Shown here in pieces: positions 1-8,231 of a DNA stretch of 42,906 bases. The notes under the pieces were generated by a model. The model was given only the letters and a program-made list of their open reading frames with translations. It had not been told where the DNA came from and did not search any database. Made by a program: the position numbers and the translations under genes. This stretch comes from JAEZDP01 sp964430855. Its GTDB lineage: Bacteria > Acidobacteriota > Vicinamibacteria > Vicinamibacterales > Vicinamibacteraceae. The DNA lies in the NCBI GenBank assembly GCA_964430855.1, contig CAYSHC010000028.1, forward strand, positions 1 to 42,906, in the 5' to 3' direction. Numbering within the stretch: the stretch's first letter is position 1; every line of letters starts with the position of its first letter.

Positions 1-532
1 GCAGCATCACCGTCACCAGCGTGGCCAGCTCCCACCAGAGGGCCTCGCCGGGATACCCGGCGGTCACGGCGACGCTGAAGGCGAACGCGACCCCGATGGC
101 CAGCGAGATCAGCGTCATCATCCCGGGGCGGCGCCCTCGCAGCTCGTCGAGGCCGCCCTGGATGAACACCCGGCCGCCGTAGAGGAACACGGCGGTCCCG
201 AAGACGGCAGGGATGTGCGACGCGCCAGGGAACGACGGCGCCGTGAACCCGAACCACTCCTGGAGCATCTCGTTCCAGACCAGCGTGGGGACGGTCAGCA
301 GCAGCGAGATCCAGAACCTGTCGCGGAACATCGCCACGCCGTGGCCGGCGTGGGCGTCGTGTCCGGCATGCGCGGCGTGTTCCGCATGTGCCACGTCTTC
401 CGCATGGGCTTCGTGCTTTGCAGGCGCGCCGTGTCCTGCGTGGTCCGGGGGGCCGTCGTCGTGGCGCCGACGGGCGTGCCCGTCGCCGTGCCCGTGGGCG
501 CGATGGCCGGTGCCCTTCGCTGGGTGAGGCAT
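1..532 (-). CDS. copB: Copper-translocating P-type ATPase, CopB-like (N-terminal part, cut by window start)
   Basis: The reverse strand opens with ATG at 532 and stays open to base 1, giving about 177 residues. The first 65 or so are very His-rich, with about 16 histidines in runs such as HAEHAAHAGHDAHAGHG. A conserved P1B-ATPase start follows: FRDRFWISLLLTVPTLVWNE, then two hydrophobic helices around SHIPAVFGTAVFLYGG and MMTLISLAIGVAFAFSVAV. This is the usual N-terminus of CopB-type copper/silver exporters, which use a His-rich tail instead of CxxC metal-binding domains. The phosphorylation (DKTGT) and CPC/CPH metal-site motifs lie outside the window, so metal specificity is inferred. No clear ribosome binding site precedes the ATG. 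The gene is divergent from the UBP zinc-finger gene; the 149-bp space between shows no convincing promoter or metal-regulator operator. Confidence 0.88.
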   Translation of the reverse strand, partial: MPHPAKGTGHRAHGHGDGHARRRHDDGPPDHAGHGAPAKHEAHAEDVAHAEHAAHAGHDAHAGHGVAMFRDRFWISLLLTVPTLVWNEMLQEWFGFTAPSFPGASHIPAVFGTAVFLYGGRVFIQGGLDELRGRRPGMMTLISLAIGVAFAFSVAVTAGYPGEALWWELATLVTVML

Positions 533-681
533 AGGCGTGCCTGGATGCGGGAGGAGATGCTTGACGTGCCGACGAGCGTACCGCAGTATCGAGGCCTGTC
601 GCCCACGTGGATTCCCGTAGAGCTGCGTTCGACCGATGCCAGGTCGCGCCGGCGCGGGCCGGGGCGTCGACGCGGGGAAGC

Positions 682-957
682 ATGGGCGGTGACGGATCAG
701 CGTGCAGCCACATCGAGGACGTGACGACGGTCAGGCAGCCGGAGGCGCGCGTCTGTGACGAGTGTGTGCAGTCGGGGTCGACGTGGGTGCACCTGCGGAC
801 GTGCCAGACGTGCGGCGTGACGAGATGCTGCGACGCGTCGCCGAACCGTCATGCGAGCCGGCACGCCAGGAACAGTGGCCACCCGGTGATCGCGTCGGCC
901 GAGGAGGGCGAGCGGTGGCTCTACTGCTATGTCGATGACGCCTATGCCGAGTACTGA
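682..957 (+). CDS. UBP-type zinc finger domain protein
   Basis: A 91-residue protein that is almost entirely one zf-UBP (ZnF-UBP) domain. Candidate ligands run in the expected order: C8/H10, C25xxC28, C41xxC44, C49, H57, H61 and H67, with the typical RTCQTCG and RHARNSGHP segments. In eukaryotes this fold binds the ubiquitin C-terminus; bacterial single-domain versions are common but their role is not established. The ATG at 682 is chosen because GGGGAAG lies just upstream and the domain starts soon after; an upstream in-frame ATG at 607 would add 25 low-complexity residues. The last 29 bases overlap the start of the DUF5996 gene, so the two are probably co-translated. Confidence 0.85.
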   Translation: MGGDGSACSHIEDVTTVRQPEARVCDECVQSGSTWVHLRTCQTCGVTRCCDASPNRHASRHARNSGHPVIASAEEGERWLYCYVDDAYAEY

Positions 958-1864
958 CCTCGTGCATGGCGAGTGGCCGCCGTTGCCGTACGAGGCGTGG
1001 AAGGACACCTACGCCACGCTGCACATGTGGTCGCAGGTTGTCGGGAAGATCGCGCTGGCGCATGCGACGCCGCTGAACCACTCCTGGGGCATTGCGCTGC
1101 TGTTCGGCCCGCGCGGCCTGCACACGCGGATGCTCGCGCACGGCGCCCGCACGTTCACCATCGCCTTCGACTTCGTCGCGCACGAGCTCGTGATCGAGAC
1201 CTCCGACGGCGTGCGCTACACCATGGCGCTCGTGCCGCGGACGGTGGCCGAGTTCCATCGCGAGCTCGTGACCACGCTCGAGGGCATGGACCTGCCGGTG
1301 CGCATGTGGACGATGCCCGTCGAGGTCGCCGACCCGGTCAGGTTCGAGGACGACACGATCCATCGCAGCTACGACGCGGATGCCGTCGAGCGCTGGTGGA
1401 CCATCATGGTGCAGGCACAGCGCGTGCTCGACGCGTGCCGCGCCGACTTCGTCGGCAAGTGCAGCCCCGTGCACTTCTTCTGGGGCGCGTTCGACCTCGC
1501 AGTGACGAGGTTCTCGGGGCGGCCGGCCCCGCCGCGCGAAGGCCCCGCGTTCGAGCGCGAGGCCTACTCGCACGAGGTGATCAGCCACGGTTTCTGGCCG
1601 GGCGGCGGCCCGCTGCCCGAGCCGGCGTTCTATGCCTACGCCGTGCCCGAGCCGGAGGGCCTGCGCGACGCGAGGATCGAGCCCGACGGCGCGTACTACC
1701 ACCCGGAGCTGCGCGAGTTCATCCTGCCCTACGAGGCGATGAGGACCTCACCGTCGCCCGACGCCGCGCTCGCGGCGTTCGTCACGAGCACGTACGACAG
1801 GGCAGCGACGCTGGCCGGCTGGGATCGTCAGGCGCTCGAGCGGCCGGCCGCGCACGCGGACTGA
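929..1864 (+). CDS. DUF5996 family protein
   Basis: A 311-residue soluble protein without signal peptide or membrane segment. It matches the DUF5996 pattern from memory: an opening WPPLPYEAWKDTYATLHMW, then NHSWGIALLFGPRGL, a central FWGAFDLAVTRFSGR, a SHEVISHGFWPGG segment, and YYHPELREFILPYEAMR near the end. The biochemical function of this family is unknown to me. Three in-frame ATGs (929, 935, 944) are possible starts; all lie inside the end of the zinc-finger gene. The next gene starts 39 bases after the stop on the same strand, so a three-gene unit with the PLD enzyme is likely. Confidence 0.85.
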   Translation: MSMTPMPSTDLVHGEWPPLPYEAWKDTYATLHMWSQVVGKIALAHATPLNHSWGIALLFGPRGLHTRMLAHGARTFTIAFDFVAHELVIETSDGVRYTMALVPRTVAEFHRELVTTLEGMDLPVRMWTMPVEVADPVRFEDDTIHRSYDADAVERWWTIMVQAQRVLDACRADFVGKCSPVHFFWGAFDLAVTRFSGRPAPPREGPAFEREAYSHEVISHGFWPGGGPLPEPAFYAYAVPEPEGLRDARIEPDGAYYHPELREFILPYEAMRTSPSPDAALAAFVTSTYDRAATLAGWDRQALERPAAHAD

Positions 1865-1902
1865 GGCACGGCGTGCGTGCGGCACCCCTGGCAGGGCGCG
1901 CG

Positions 1903-3171
1903 ATGCGCTGGACGCTCGGCGTGCTCGTCCTGCTGCTGGCCTGGGTCGGCCTGCTCAACCTGACGCGCGGGACGGCCGTGCAGCACGTCACGGGCGTCGT
2001 GCCCGACAGCAGTCCCGTCGCCGTCGGCGAGCCGGAGTTCCCGCTCGCCGTCACCATGCTGACCGGCGCATGGCTCATGCCGGGGCATCGCGTCGACGTG
2101 ATGCTGGACGGCGACGGCACGTACGAGCGGCTGTGGGACGACCTGCGGTCGGCGCAGCGCACCATCACGCTCCAGCTGTACTACGGAAGGCCTGGCCGCA
2201 TGGCGCGCACACTGGGCGAGATCCTGCGCGACCGGGCAGCGGCCGGCGTACAGGTGCGGCTCCTGTACGACGCGTTCGGCACGAGCGGCATGCCCCGCGC
2301 GCAGATCGCGTCGCTGCGCGAGGCGGGTGTGGACGTGCAGCCCTTCCGCCCCCTGAGGCTCACCGCGCTCCACCTCGCGCAGAACCGCTCGCACGTGCGC
2401 GGCATCGTGATCGACGGCCGCATCGGCTGGACGGGCGGGTTCGGCATCGACGACAAGTGGTTCGGCGACGGCCGGACGAACGGCTCGTGGCGCGAGACGA
2501 ACGTGCGGTTCGAAGGGCCGGCGGTGCGCCAGTTGCAGGCGGCCTTCGGCGCCGCGTGGGTCGAGGCCACCGGCACGCTCCTTGCCGGCCGCCCGACGCT
2601 CGAGCCCCTCGAGGACGGCACCGCGACAGCGGGCCTGCTCTACACGACGCCGACGCCGGGCAGCACCGCGGCCGAGCGCTTCCTGGCCGTCTCGATCGCC
2701 GCGGCCCGGCGGACGCTCTACATCACGAGCGCGTACTTCGCGCCGGACGCGCATTTCGTCGAGCTCCTGTCGGCGGCTGCGCGCCGCGGCGTGGACGTCC
2801 GCATCCTGACGGCCGGTCCGCGGACTGACATCAACATCGTCAGGTTCGCGGGGCGCGCGTCGTACGACACGCTCCTCGCCGCAGGCGTCCGCATCTACGA
2901 GTGGCAGCCCACGACGCTCCACGCCAAGACGTTCGTCGTGGACGGCCAGTGGGCGACGATCGGGTCGATGAACTTCGACAACCGGTCGCTCGCGCTCAAC
3001 GACGAGGCGACGCTGATGGTGCTCGACCCGGCCGTGGGCGCCGTGATGGACCGGGTCTTCCTCGACGACCTCCGGCACGCCCACGAGATCACGGCCGACA
3101 CGTTCGGCCGGCGCTCGTGGATCCAGCGGCTGCTCGAGCGGGCAGCAGGCGGGCTCACCCGCCTGCTCTAG
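1903..3171 (+). CDS. Phospholipase D / cardiolipin synthase family protein (paralogue 1)
   Basis: A 422-residue membrane-anchored phosphatidyltransferase or phospholipase D. One hydrophobic helix (residues about 4-20, LGVLVLLLAWVGLLNL) precedes two PLD domains. The second catalytic motif is canonical HxKx4D (HAKTFVVD, H340) followed by GSMNFDNRSL, the signature of cardiolipin synthases. The first motif, HVRGIVID (H164), has Arg where Lys is expected, and is followed by WTGGFGIDDKW. ClsB/ClsA-like enzymes make cardiolipin from phosphatidylglycerol; substrate here is inferred. ATG 1903 has GGCAGGG upstream; an in-frame GTG at 1873 with GAGG spaced 6 nt away is a real alternative. A close paralogue lies at 8232-9578. 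Confidence 0.87.
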   Translation: MRWTLGVLVLLLAWVGLLNLTRGTAVQHVTGVVPDSSPVAVGEPEFPLAVTMLTGAWLMPGHRVDVMLDGDGTYERLWDDLRSAQRTITLQLYYGRPGRMARTLGEILRDRAAAGVQVRLLYDAFGTSGMPRAQIASLREAGVDVQPFRPLRLTALHLAQNRSHVRGIVIDGRIGWTGGFGIDDKWFGDGRTNGSWRETNVRFEGPAVRQLQAAFGAAWVEATGTLLAGRPTLEPLEDGTATAGLLYTTPTPGSTAAERFLAVSIAAARRTLYITSAYFAPDAHFVELLSAAARRGVDVRILTAGPRTDINIVRFAGRASYDTLLAAGVRIYEWQPTTLHAKTFVVDGQWATIGSMNFDNRSLALNDEATLMVLDPAVGAVMDRVFLDDLRHAHEITADTFGRRSWIQRLLERAAGGLTRLL

Positions 3172-3185
3172 GGCCAGGCGTTCCG

Positions 3186-4592
3186 TCAGCGACGTTTCGT
3201 GCCGATCGGCCCGTCGGCGTCCGGCGAGAGCGACACGCTGAACCATCGCGCGATGGTCGGGGCGATCTGCGTCATGCGCACGATGCCGAGCGATCCCCTC
3301 GCCGCCACGTCGGGGCCGTGCATGATGAGCGAGGCGTGCAGCTCCGGATGCTCCGGGTCGAAGCCGTGCGTCCCGCGGGTCGGCGTCCTGTCGAGCAGCA
3401 CGTCGTGGCCGCCGCTGCTCGAGAATCCTTCCCGCATCGTGAGGGCGAACGCGGCGCGCGGGTGGGCGCCCCGCGCGTCGAGCGCGGCCCGATCGAGCAC
3501 GGTGTCGACGCCGTTGGCCGGATCGGCGGCCAGCGTCCTGAGCAGGGCGCCGACACGGCTGCGCAAGGCATCGTCGGCGCCGTCCTTCAGCACGACGAAG
3601 CCCGAGCCACCCGCCGTGTCGTACCACGCGTCCCAGCTGGTGACGCGGCCCGCGTCGTTGACGCGGATCAGCCCCTCCTGCCTGAAAAGCGCGTTGGGCT
3701 TGAGGACGCGGTCATAACGCAGGAAGCCGTGGTCCGAGACGATGACGATGTCGGTCCTGTCGGCGAGTCCGGCGGCGCGCACCGCGTCGAGGACCTGCGC
3801 GACATGGCCGTCGGCCCGCTCGATCGCCGCATGCGCCTCCGGGCTGTCGGGACCGTGGGAGTGCTGCGCGTCGTCGGTGCCGAAGATGTGGAGCAGCAAC
3901 AGGTGCGGCCTGTACGTCCGCAGGATCCACGCGGCCAGGCCGGTGCGGTCGTCGTCGGTCATCGGCCACGGGAGCGGCGAGCCCGTCGCGTGCTCGTAGG
4001 CGTCGATGAGGTGCCGCGGCTCGCTGATGAGGCGCATGAGGGCGAGCATCTTCGGGTGCCTGTAGTAGCCGAACTCCGGCAGCAGGAAGTCGACGTCCAT
4101 CCCTGCGCTCACGGGCCACGAGACGGCCGCCGTCGTGAGGCCCGCGGCCTTCACGACGCCGGGCAGCGTCGGCACCCTGATGTCGGCAGCGAAGCGGTAC
4201 CACTCGCCGTTGGCCGCGCCTTCGGGGTCGAGGATCAGGTTGTTCGGGATGCCATGCACGGCAGGCGGCACGCCCGTGATCATCGTGGTGTGGGACGGGT
4301 ACGTCACGGTGGGCATCACGCCGATGACGCCGTCGGCCCAGGCACCCTCGCGGGCGAGCCGGCGCAGCGTCGGGATCTTCAGCGGGCCCGGCTTCGTGTA
4401 GGTGGACGGTTTCAGGCCGTCGATCGAGATGAGCACCACGTGACGCGTGCGCGGCGTCTGCGCATGCAGCGCCAGGCCATCCCATCCGTATCCACCGGCG
4501 ATGGCAAGCAAGCTCAGCAGGCTCGCGACGAGGAACGTGCGGCGGGCGCGTGACGTCAGGCCACGCGCGAAACGTACAGGCATCTCGACCAT
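3186..4592 (-). CDS. Exported ectonucleotide pyrophosphatase/phosphodiesterase (alkaline phosphatase superfamily)
   Basis: A 468-residue hydrolase. An N-terminal hydrophobic stretch (FLVASLLSLLAIAGGYGW, residues about 20-38) is a signal peptide or anchor, placing it in the periplasm. The NPP-type site is complete by eye: metal Asp in HVVLISIDGLKP, nucleophile Thr in MPTVTYPSHTTMITG, then HSHGPDSPEAH, VSDHGF, and GTHGFDPEHPE near the C-terminus. These enzymes cleave phosphodiester or pyrophosphate bonds in nucleotides or lipid head groups; the actual substrate is unknown. It converges on the PLD gene (14 bp apart) and diverges from the histidine kinase. ATG 4592 fits a near-leaderless promoter; ATG 4583 is an alternative. 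Confidence 0.86.
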   Translation of the reverse strand: MVEMPVRFARGLTSRARRTFLVASLLSLLAIAGGYGWDGLALHAQTPRTRHVVLISIDGLKPSTYTKPGPLKIPTLRRLAREGAWADGVIGVMPTVTYPSHTTMITGVPPAVHGIPNNLILDPEGAANGEWYRFAADIRVPTLPGVVKAAGLTTAAVSWPVSAGMDVDFLLPEFGYYRHPKMLALMRLISEPRHLIDAYEHATGSPLPWPMTDDDRTGLAAWILRTYRPHLLLLHIFGTDDAQHSHGPDSPEAHAAIERADGHVAQVLDAVRAAGLADRTDIVIVSDHGFLRYDRVLKPNALFRQEGLIRVNDAGRVTSWDAWYDTAGGSGFVVLKDGADDALRSRVGALLRTLAADPANGVDTVLDRAALDARGAHPRAAFALTMREGFSSSGGHDVLLDRTPTRGTHGFDPEHPELHASLIMHGPDVAARGSLGIVRMTQIAPTIARWFSVSLSPDADGPIGTKRR

Positions 4593-4601
4593 GGGCCCGA
4601 T

Positions 4602-4631
4602 TGTGTACCCCGGGCTTCACACGCATGTAAA
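4602..4631 (-). promoter_or_regulatory. Putative sigma70-type promoter of the phosphodiesterase gene
   Basis: On the reverse strand TTTACA (4631-4626) and TACACA (4607-4602) are separated by 18 bases. The start codon at 4592 lies 9 bases after the -10 box, so the message would have almost no leader. This is pattern reading only. Confidence 0.45.
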
Positions 4632-4670
4632 GCGTCTGGCTGGCGGCCGATCGCGCTCGACCGAGGCGCG

Positions 4671-4676
4671 TACAAT
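4671..4676 (+). promoter_or_regulatory. Putative -10 element (TACAAT) of the histidine kinase gene
   Basis: TACAAT ends 14 bases before the ATG at 4691, predicting a leader of only several bases. No convincing -35 hexamer is seen 16-18 bases upstream. There is no Shine-Dalgarno sequence before the ATG, which suits near-leaderless translation. Confidence 0.45.
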
Positions 4677-4690
4677 GCGATGAGACGGCC

Positions 4691-7321
4691 ATGTCCAGCC
4701 CCGCTCCCGACGCCGCACTTCACCTGGCCGCTCTCGTCGAGTCATCCGAGGACGCCATCGTCTCCAAGGATCTCGACGGCATCGTCACCTCGTGGAATGG
4801 CGCGGCCGAACGCGTGTTCGGGTATGCGGCCGACGAGATCGTCGGCCGGTCGATCACGCTGCTGATCCCGGAGGAGCGCCTCGACGAAGAGACGATGGTG
4901 CTGACGCGGATCCGCCGTGGCGACCGCGTCGAGCACTTCGACACGGTCCGTCGACGCAAGGACGGGGGCCTGATCGACATCTCGATCGCCGTCTCGCCCA
5001 TCAAGGATGCCTCGGGACGCATCGTCGGCGCGTCGAAGATCGCGCGCGACATCTCGGATCGCCGGCGGATGGAGCGCGACCTGCACGCCGCCAACCAGCG
5101 GCTGCTGGGCCTGGCCGGCGCCGCCGCGTCCATCGTGGGGGCGACGACCGTCGACGCGGTGCTGACCACGACCATCGAGGTCGCGCGCGACGTGTTCGAC
5201 GCCGACGGGTACGCGCTCTGGCGGGTTGCCGACGACGGTGCCTGGCGCATCGCGCGGTCGTACGGCCTGTCGAAGGAGTTCGAGGAGCGGACCATCACGC
5301 CGCACCAGGGGCGGCCCGTGCCGCGCGTCGTCCCGTTCGACGAGGCGGTCACATGCGAGGACATCGAGCAGGTGCCCATGCTGGCCGACGTGCGCGAGGC
5401 GCACCGTCGTGAGGGCATCGCCTCGATGGTCGTCTTTCCCTTGTCGATCCACGGCGTGCGGCAGGGGACCCTGGTCTTCTACTCGCGGCAGCGGCGCTCG
5501 TACGGTGAGCTCGACGTCCATGTCGGCACGGCCATCGCCAACCTTGCGGCGACGGCGCTGACCAACGTCGAGCTGCTCGAGGCGCAGCGCCGCGCGCGCG
5601 AAGCCGCCGATCAGGCCCACACGCGCGCGGCGTTTCTGGCCTCGGCCAGCGCGGCGCTCGATGCCTCGCTCGACTACGAGGCCACGCTCCGATCGGTGGC
5701 CAGCCTCGTCGTCCCGGTGATGGCGGACTGGTGCGCCGTGGACATCGTCGACGAGCGGGGGACGGTCCAGCGCGTCGCGACCGCGCACGCGGACCGGAGG
5801 CGGCTCGAGCTCGCCGATACGCTGCAGCGACGCTATCCCGACGATGCCGCGATGCCGGACGGGCCGCACGACGTCATCAGGAGCGGGCAGGCCGTCTTCC
5901 GCAGGCGCGTGGCGGCCGAGTCGGTCGAGCGCCGTGCGCAGGACGCCGATCACCTCGGCCTGCTGCGCGACCTCCAGCTCACCTCGTACATGTGCGTGCC
6001 GATGATCGCGCAGGGGAAGCCCTTCGGCGCGATCACCCTCGTCACCGCGGAATCGGGTCGCGAGTACACCGAGGAGGACCTCCGGTTTGCCCGCGAGCTA
6101 GCGACGCGCGCGTCACTCGCCGTCGAGAACGCGCGGGCCTACCAGCGCGCCAACGAGGCCAGCCGGCTGAAGGACGAGTTCCTCGCGGTGCTGTCGCACG
6201 AGCTCCGTACGCCGCTCAATGCGGTGCTCGGCTACATCCGCATGCTGCGCCTCGGCCGCCTCGAGCCCGCGAAGGCCGTCCAGGCCGTCGAAGTGGTCGA
6301 GCGCAACGCGCTGGCGCTCAAGCAGATCGTCGAGGACGTGCTCGACGTGTCGCGCATCGTTGGCGGACGCCTGCGGCTCGACATCGAGCCGGTCGACCTC
6401 GCGCACATCGTGAGGGAGTCGTGCGCCACCGTCGCGCCGGCCGCGGCGGCGAAAGGCGTGCATGTCGAGACGGTGCTCGACGGCCGCATCCCGCCGGTGT
6501 CGGGAGATGCCGACAGGCTCCAGCAGGTCGTCTGGAACCTGCTGTCGAACGCCATCAAGTTCACGCCACGCGGCGGGCGCGTGGAGGTGCGGCTCGCGCG
6601 CGTCAACTCGCACGTCGAGATCGTCGTCAGCGACACCGGCCGCGGGATTCCGCCCGAGTTCCTGCCCTATGTCTTCGAGCGCTTCCGGCAGGCCGACGCC
6701 AGCTTCTCGCGCGAGCACGGCGGCCTCGGGCTCGGCCTCGCGATTGCGCGGCAGCTTGTCGAGCTCCACGGCGGCAGCATCACCGCTGCCAGCGACGGCC
6801 CCGGCCGCGGCACGACGATGACGGTGGCGCTGCCGCTGATGGCCGTGCACCGCCCGCACGACGGCCCGGTGTCGCGCGAGAAGCCCGTCATCGACCGTCG
6901 CCCGCCAGCCGCGGAAGCCATGCCCAGGCTCGACGGCATCCGCGTGCTGGCCGTCGACGACGAGCCCGACTCGCTGGAGCTGCTGCGCGCCGTGCTCGAA
7001 GGCGCGGGCGCCGAGGTGAAGACCGCCTCCTCCGCACCCCAGGCTCTCGAGTGCCTGCGGCGCTCCGTCCCGGACGTCCTCATCGCCGACATCGGCATGC
7101 CGGGCATGGACGGCCTCGCGCTCATCAGGGCCATCCGCCAGGAGGACGGCCCGGCGCGGGCCGTGCCGGCGGCGGCCCTCACCGCGTACGCGCGGTCGCC
7201 CGACCGTGTGGCGTCGCTGTCGAGCGGGTACCAGCTGCACCTCGTCAAGCCCATCGACCCGGTCGAGCTTGCCGTCACCGTGGCGTCGCTCGCGTCGCAG
7301 CCGAGGCCCGTCGGGCGCTAG
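4691..7321 (+). CDS. Hybrid sensor histidine kinase/response regulator (PAS-GAF-GAF-HisKA-HATPase-REC)
   Basis: An 876-residue cytoplasmic signalling protein; no membrane segment is visible. Domains in order: PAS (about 10-130, with VTSWNGAAERVFGYAADEIV), GAF (about 148-300), second GAF (about 315-480), HisKA with the phospho-acceptor box SHELRTPLNAVLGY (H503), HATPase_c with N box NLLSNAIKFTPRGG and G boxes DTGRGIPP and GLGLGLAIARQLV, then a C-terminal receiver with VDDEPDS, phospho-acceptor D800 in IADIGMPGMDG, and a KP switch lysine in HLVKPIDP. Phosphate would pass from H503 to D800 and probably on to a partner not present here. The soluble PAS/GAF input implies an internal signal such as redox state or a small ligand. 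It ends one base before the convergent AAC(3) gene. Confidence 0.93.
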   Translation: MSSPAPDAALHLAALVESSEDAIVSKDLDGIVTSWNGAAERVFGYAADEIVGRSITLLIPEERLDEETMVLTRIRRGDRVEHFDTVRRRKDGGLIDISIAVSPIKDASGRIVGASKIARDISDRRRMERDLHAANQRLLGLAGAAASIVGATTVDAVLTTTIEVARDVFDADGYALWRVADDGAWRIARSYGLSKEFEERTITPHQGRPVPRVVPFDEAVTCEDIEQVPMLADVREAHRREGIASMVVFPLSIHGVRQGTLVFYSRQRRSYGELDVHVGTAIANLAATALTNVELLEAQRRAREAADQAHTRAAFLASASAALDASLDYEATLRSVASLVVPVMADWCAVDIVDERGTVQRVATAHADRRRLELADTLQRRYPDDAAMPDGPHDVIRSGQAVFRRRVAAESVERRAQDADHLGLLRDLQLTSYMCVPMIAQGKPFGAITLVTAESGREYTEEDLRFARELATRASLAVENARAYQRANEASRLKDEFLAVLSHELRTPLNAVLGYIRMLRLGRLEPAKAVQAVEVVERNALALKQIVEDVLDVSRIVGGRLRLDIEPVDLAHIVRESCATVAPAAAAKGVHVETVLDGRIPPVSGDADRLQQVVWNLLSNAIKFTPRGGRVEVRLARVNSHVEIVVSDTGRGIPPEFLPYVFERFRQADASFSREHGGLGLGLAIARQLVELHGGSITAASDGPGRGTTMTVALPLMAVHRPHDGPVSREKPVIDRRPPAAEAMPRLDGIRVLAVDDEPDSLELLRAVLEGAGAEVKTASSAPQALECLRRSVPDVLIADIGMPGMDGLALIRAIRQEDGPARAVPAAALTAYARSPDRVASLSSGYQLHLVKPIDPVELAVTVASLASQPRPVGR

Positions 7322-7322
7322 T

Positions 7323-8153
7323 TCACCACCTGTCGGCCGCCGTCGCATCGGCAGCGACGGCAACCATCGCGTCGCACGCGAAGGACAGCAGCCGTGGCGC
7401 GTCGATCAGGTAGCTGTGCGCGTCGCCGACAGGACCTCCCGCGTTCCCCGTCGCGGCGAGGTGGGCGTCCACGATGCGCGCGAAGAAGCGGTCGGGCCAG
7501 TGGGCGTGCGCGCCGGCATCGCTCGTGTCGACCTCGGCCATCTCGCGCCACACGCGCTCGCCGTCCTCGAGAACGGGCACGCGGAAGCGGGCGATGCGCT
7601 TGCCGTCGAAGCCGGCGATGTGCTCGGCATGGTGGAGGAACGTCACGTTGTCGTGGTCCGAGCCGAGCAGCAGGATGCGCCCGCCCATGGCCGCCAGTCG
7701 CGCCAGCGGCGAACCCGTGCCCATGGCGTAGTCCCACGGCTGCGGGTGCAGCAGCGCGGCCGCCGCCTGGCCCCGCGCGACAAACCGCGTCACGTGACGG
7801 CTCGCGACCGTGCCTGGCCACGTCCGGAACAGCTCGACGAGGGCGCCGTTGTCGCGGGCGGAGCGCGCCGTGTCGGGGTCGAAGGGCGGCAGCTTCTCGA
7901 GCAGCTCCTGCTCCTGCTCAGGGGTGAGGTGTCCCCGCCCCACTTCGTCGTAGTGGTCCGGGCAGCTGGCATACATCAGCACCGTGCCGCCCGGCCCCAC
8001 CGCGTCGCTGACCGCAAGGTGAATCTGGTCCGGTCCTCCAGCGATCGGCCCGACGGCACGGATCGATGCGTGCAGCATGAGGATGTCGCCCGGGCGCACT
8101 CCGAGGCGGCGCAGGTCGTCGGCGAGGGAGGATCTCGTATGCATGGCACTCAT
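7323..8153 (-). CDS. AAC(3)-family N-acetyltransferase
   Basis: A 276-residue protein of the aminoglycoside 3-N-acetyltransferase fold. It opens with LADDLRRLGVRPGDILMLHA and continues with PGGTVLMYASCPDHYDE, the typical PFDPDTARSARDNGALVELFR block, SRHVTRFVARG (equivalent of the RSxHPxxS region) and LLLGSDHDNVTFLHHAEH. The family transfers acetyl from acetyl-CoA to an amine; several chromosomal members do not confer antibiotic resistance, so resistance should not be assumed. Two in-frame ATGs (8153 and 8144) could serve as start; neither has a strong ribosome binding site. The upstream region, shared with the divergent PLD gene, contains heptamer array A. Confidence 0.88.
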   Translation of the reverse strand: MSAMHTRSSLADDLRRLGVRPGDILMLHASIRAVGPIAGGPDQIHLAVSDAVGPGGTVLMYASCPDHYDEVGRGHLTPEQEQELLEKLPPFDPDTARSARDNGALVELFRTWPGTVASRHVTRFVARGQAAAALLHPQPWDYAMGTGSPLARLAAMGGRILLLGSDHDNVTFLHHAEHIAGFDGKRIARFRVPVLEDGERVWREMAEVDTSDAGAHAHWPDRFFARIVDAHLAATGNAGGPVGDAHSYLIDAPRLLSFACDAMVAVAADATAADRW

Positions 8154-8160
8154 TGAAGCG

Positions 8161-8208
8161 GACCGCGCACCGCGACCGCGCACGGCGCACCGCCAACCGC
8201 GGACCGCG
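8161..8208. repeat. Intergenic heptamer array A (NNCCGCN units)
   Basis: Seven consecutive units read gaCCGCg, caCCGCg, aCCGCg, caCGGCg, caCCGCc, aaCCGCg and gaCCGCg. All but the third are exactly seven bases long, and positions 3-6 are CCGC in all but one. The array sits between the divergent AAC(3) and PLD genes and ends about ten bases before the TACAAT box. The same periodic pattern recurs at 28192-28240 (opposite orientation) and 32828-32917. Confidence 0.7.
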
Positions 8209-8218
8209 GAGTCACGAC

Positions 8219-8224
8219 TACAAT
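8219..8224 (+). promoter_or_regulatory. Putative -10 element (TACAAT) giving a leaderless PLD message
   Basis: TACAAT is followed by exactly seven bases and then GTG at 8232, so transcription could begin at the start codon. No Shine-Dalgarno sequence precedes the GTG, and no clear -35 box is present. Confidence 0.5.
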
Positions 8225-8231
8225 CACCCTC

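Noticed and set aside
7323..8153. Calling the AAC(3) gene an aminoglycoside resistance determinant
   Set aside because: Family membership alone does not show resistance; there is no mobile element or resistance cluster around it.
8161..8208. CRISPR array or origin iterons as explanation for the heptamer repeats
   Set aside because: Units are seven bases with no spacers and no Cas genes nearby; no dnaA, dnaN or AT-rich unwinding region accompanies them.
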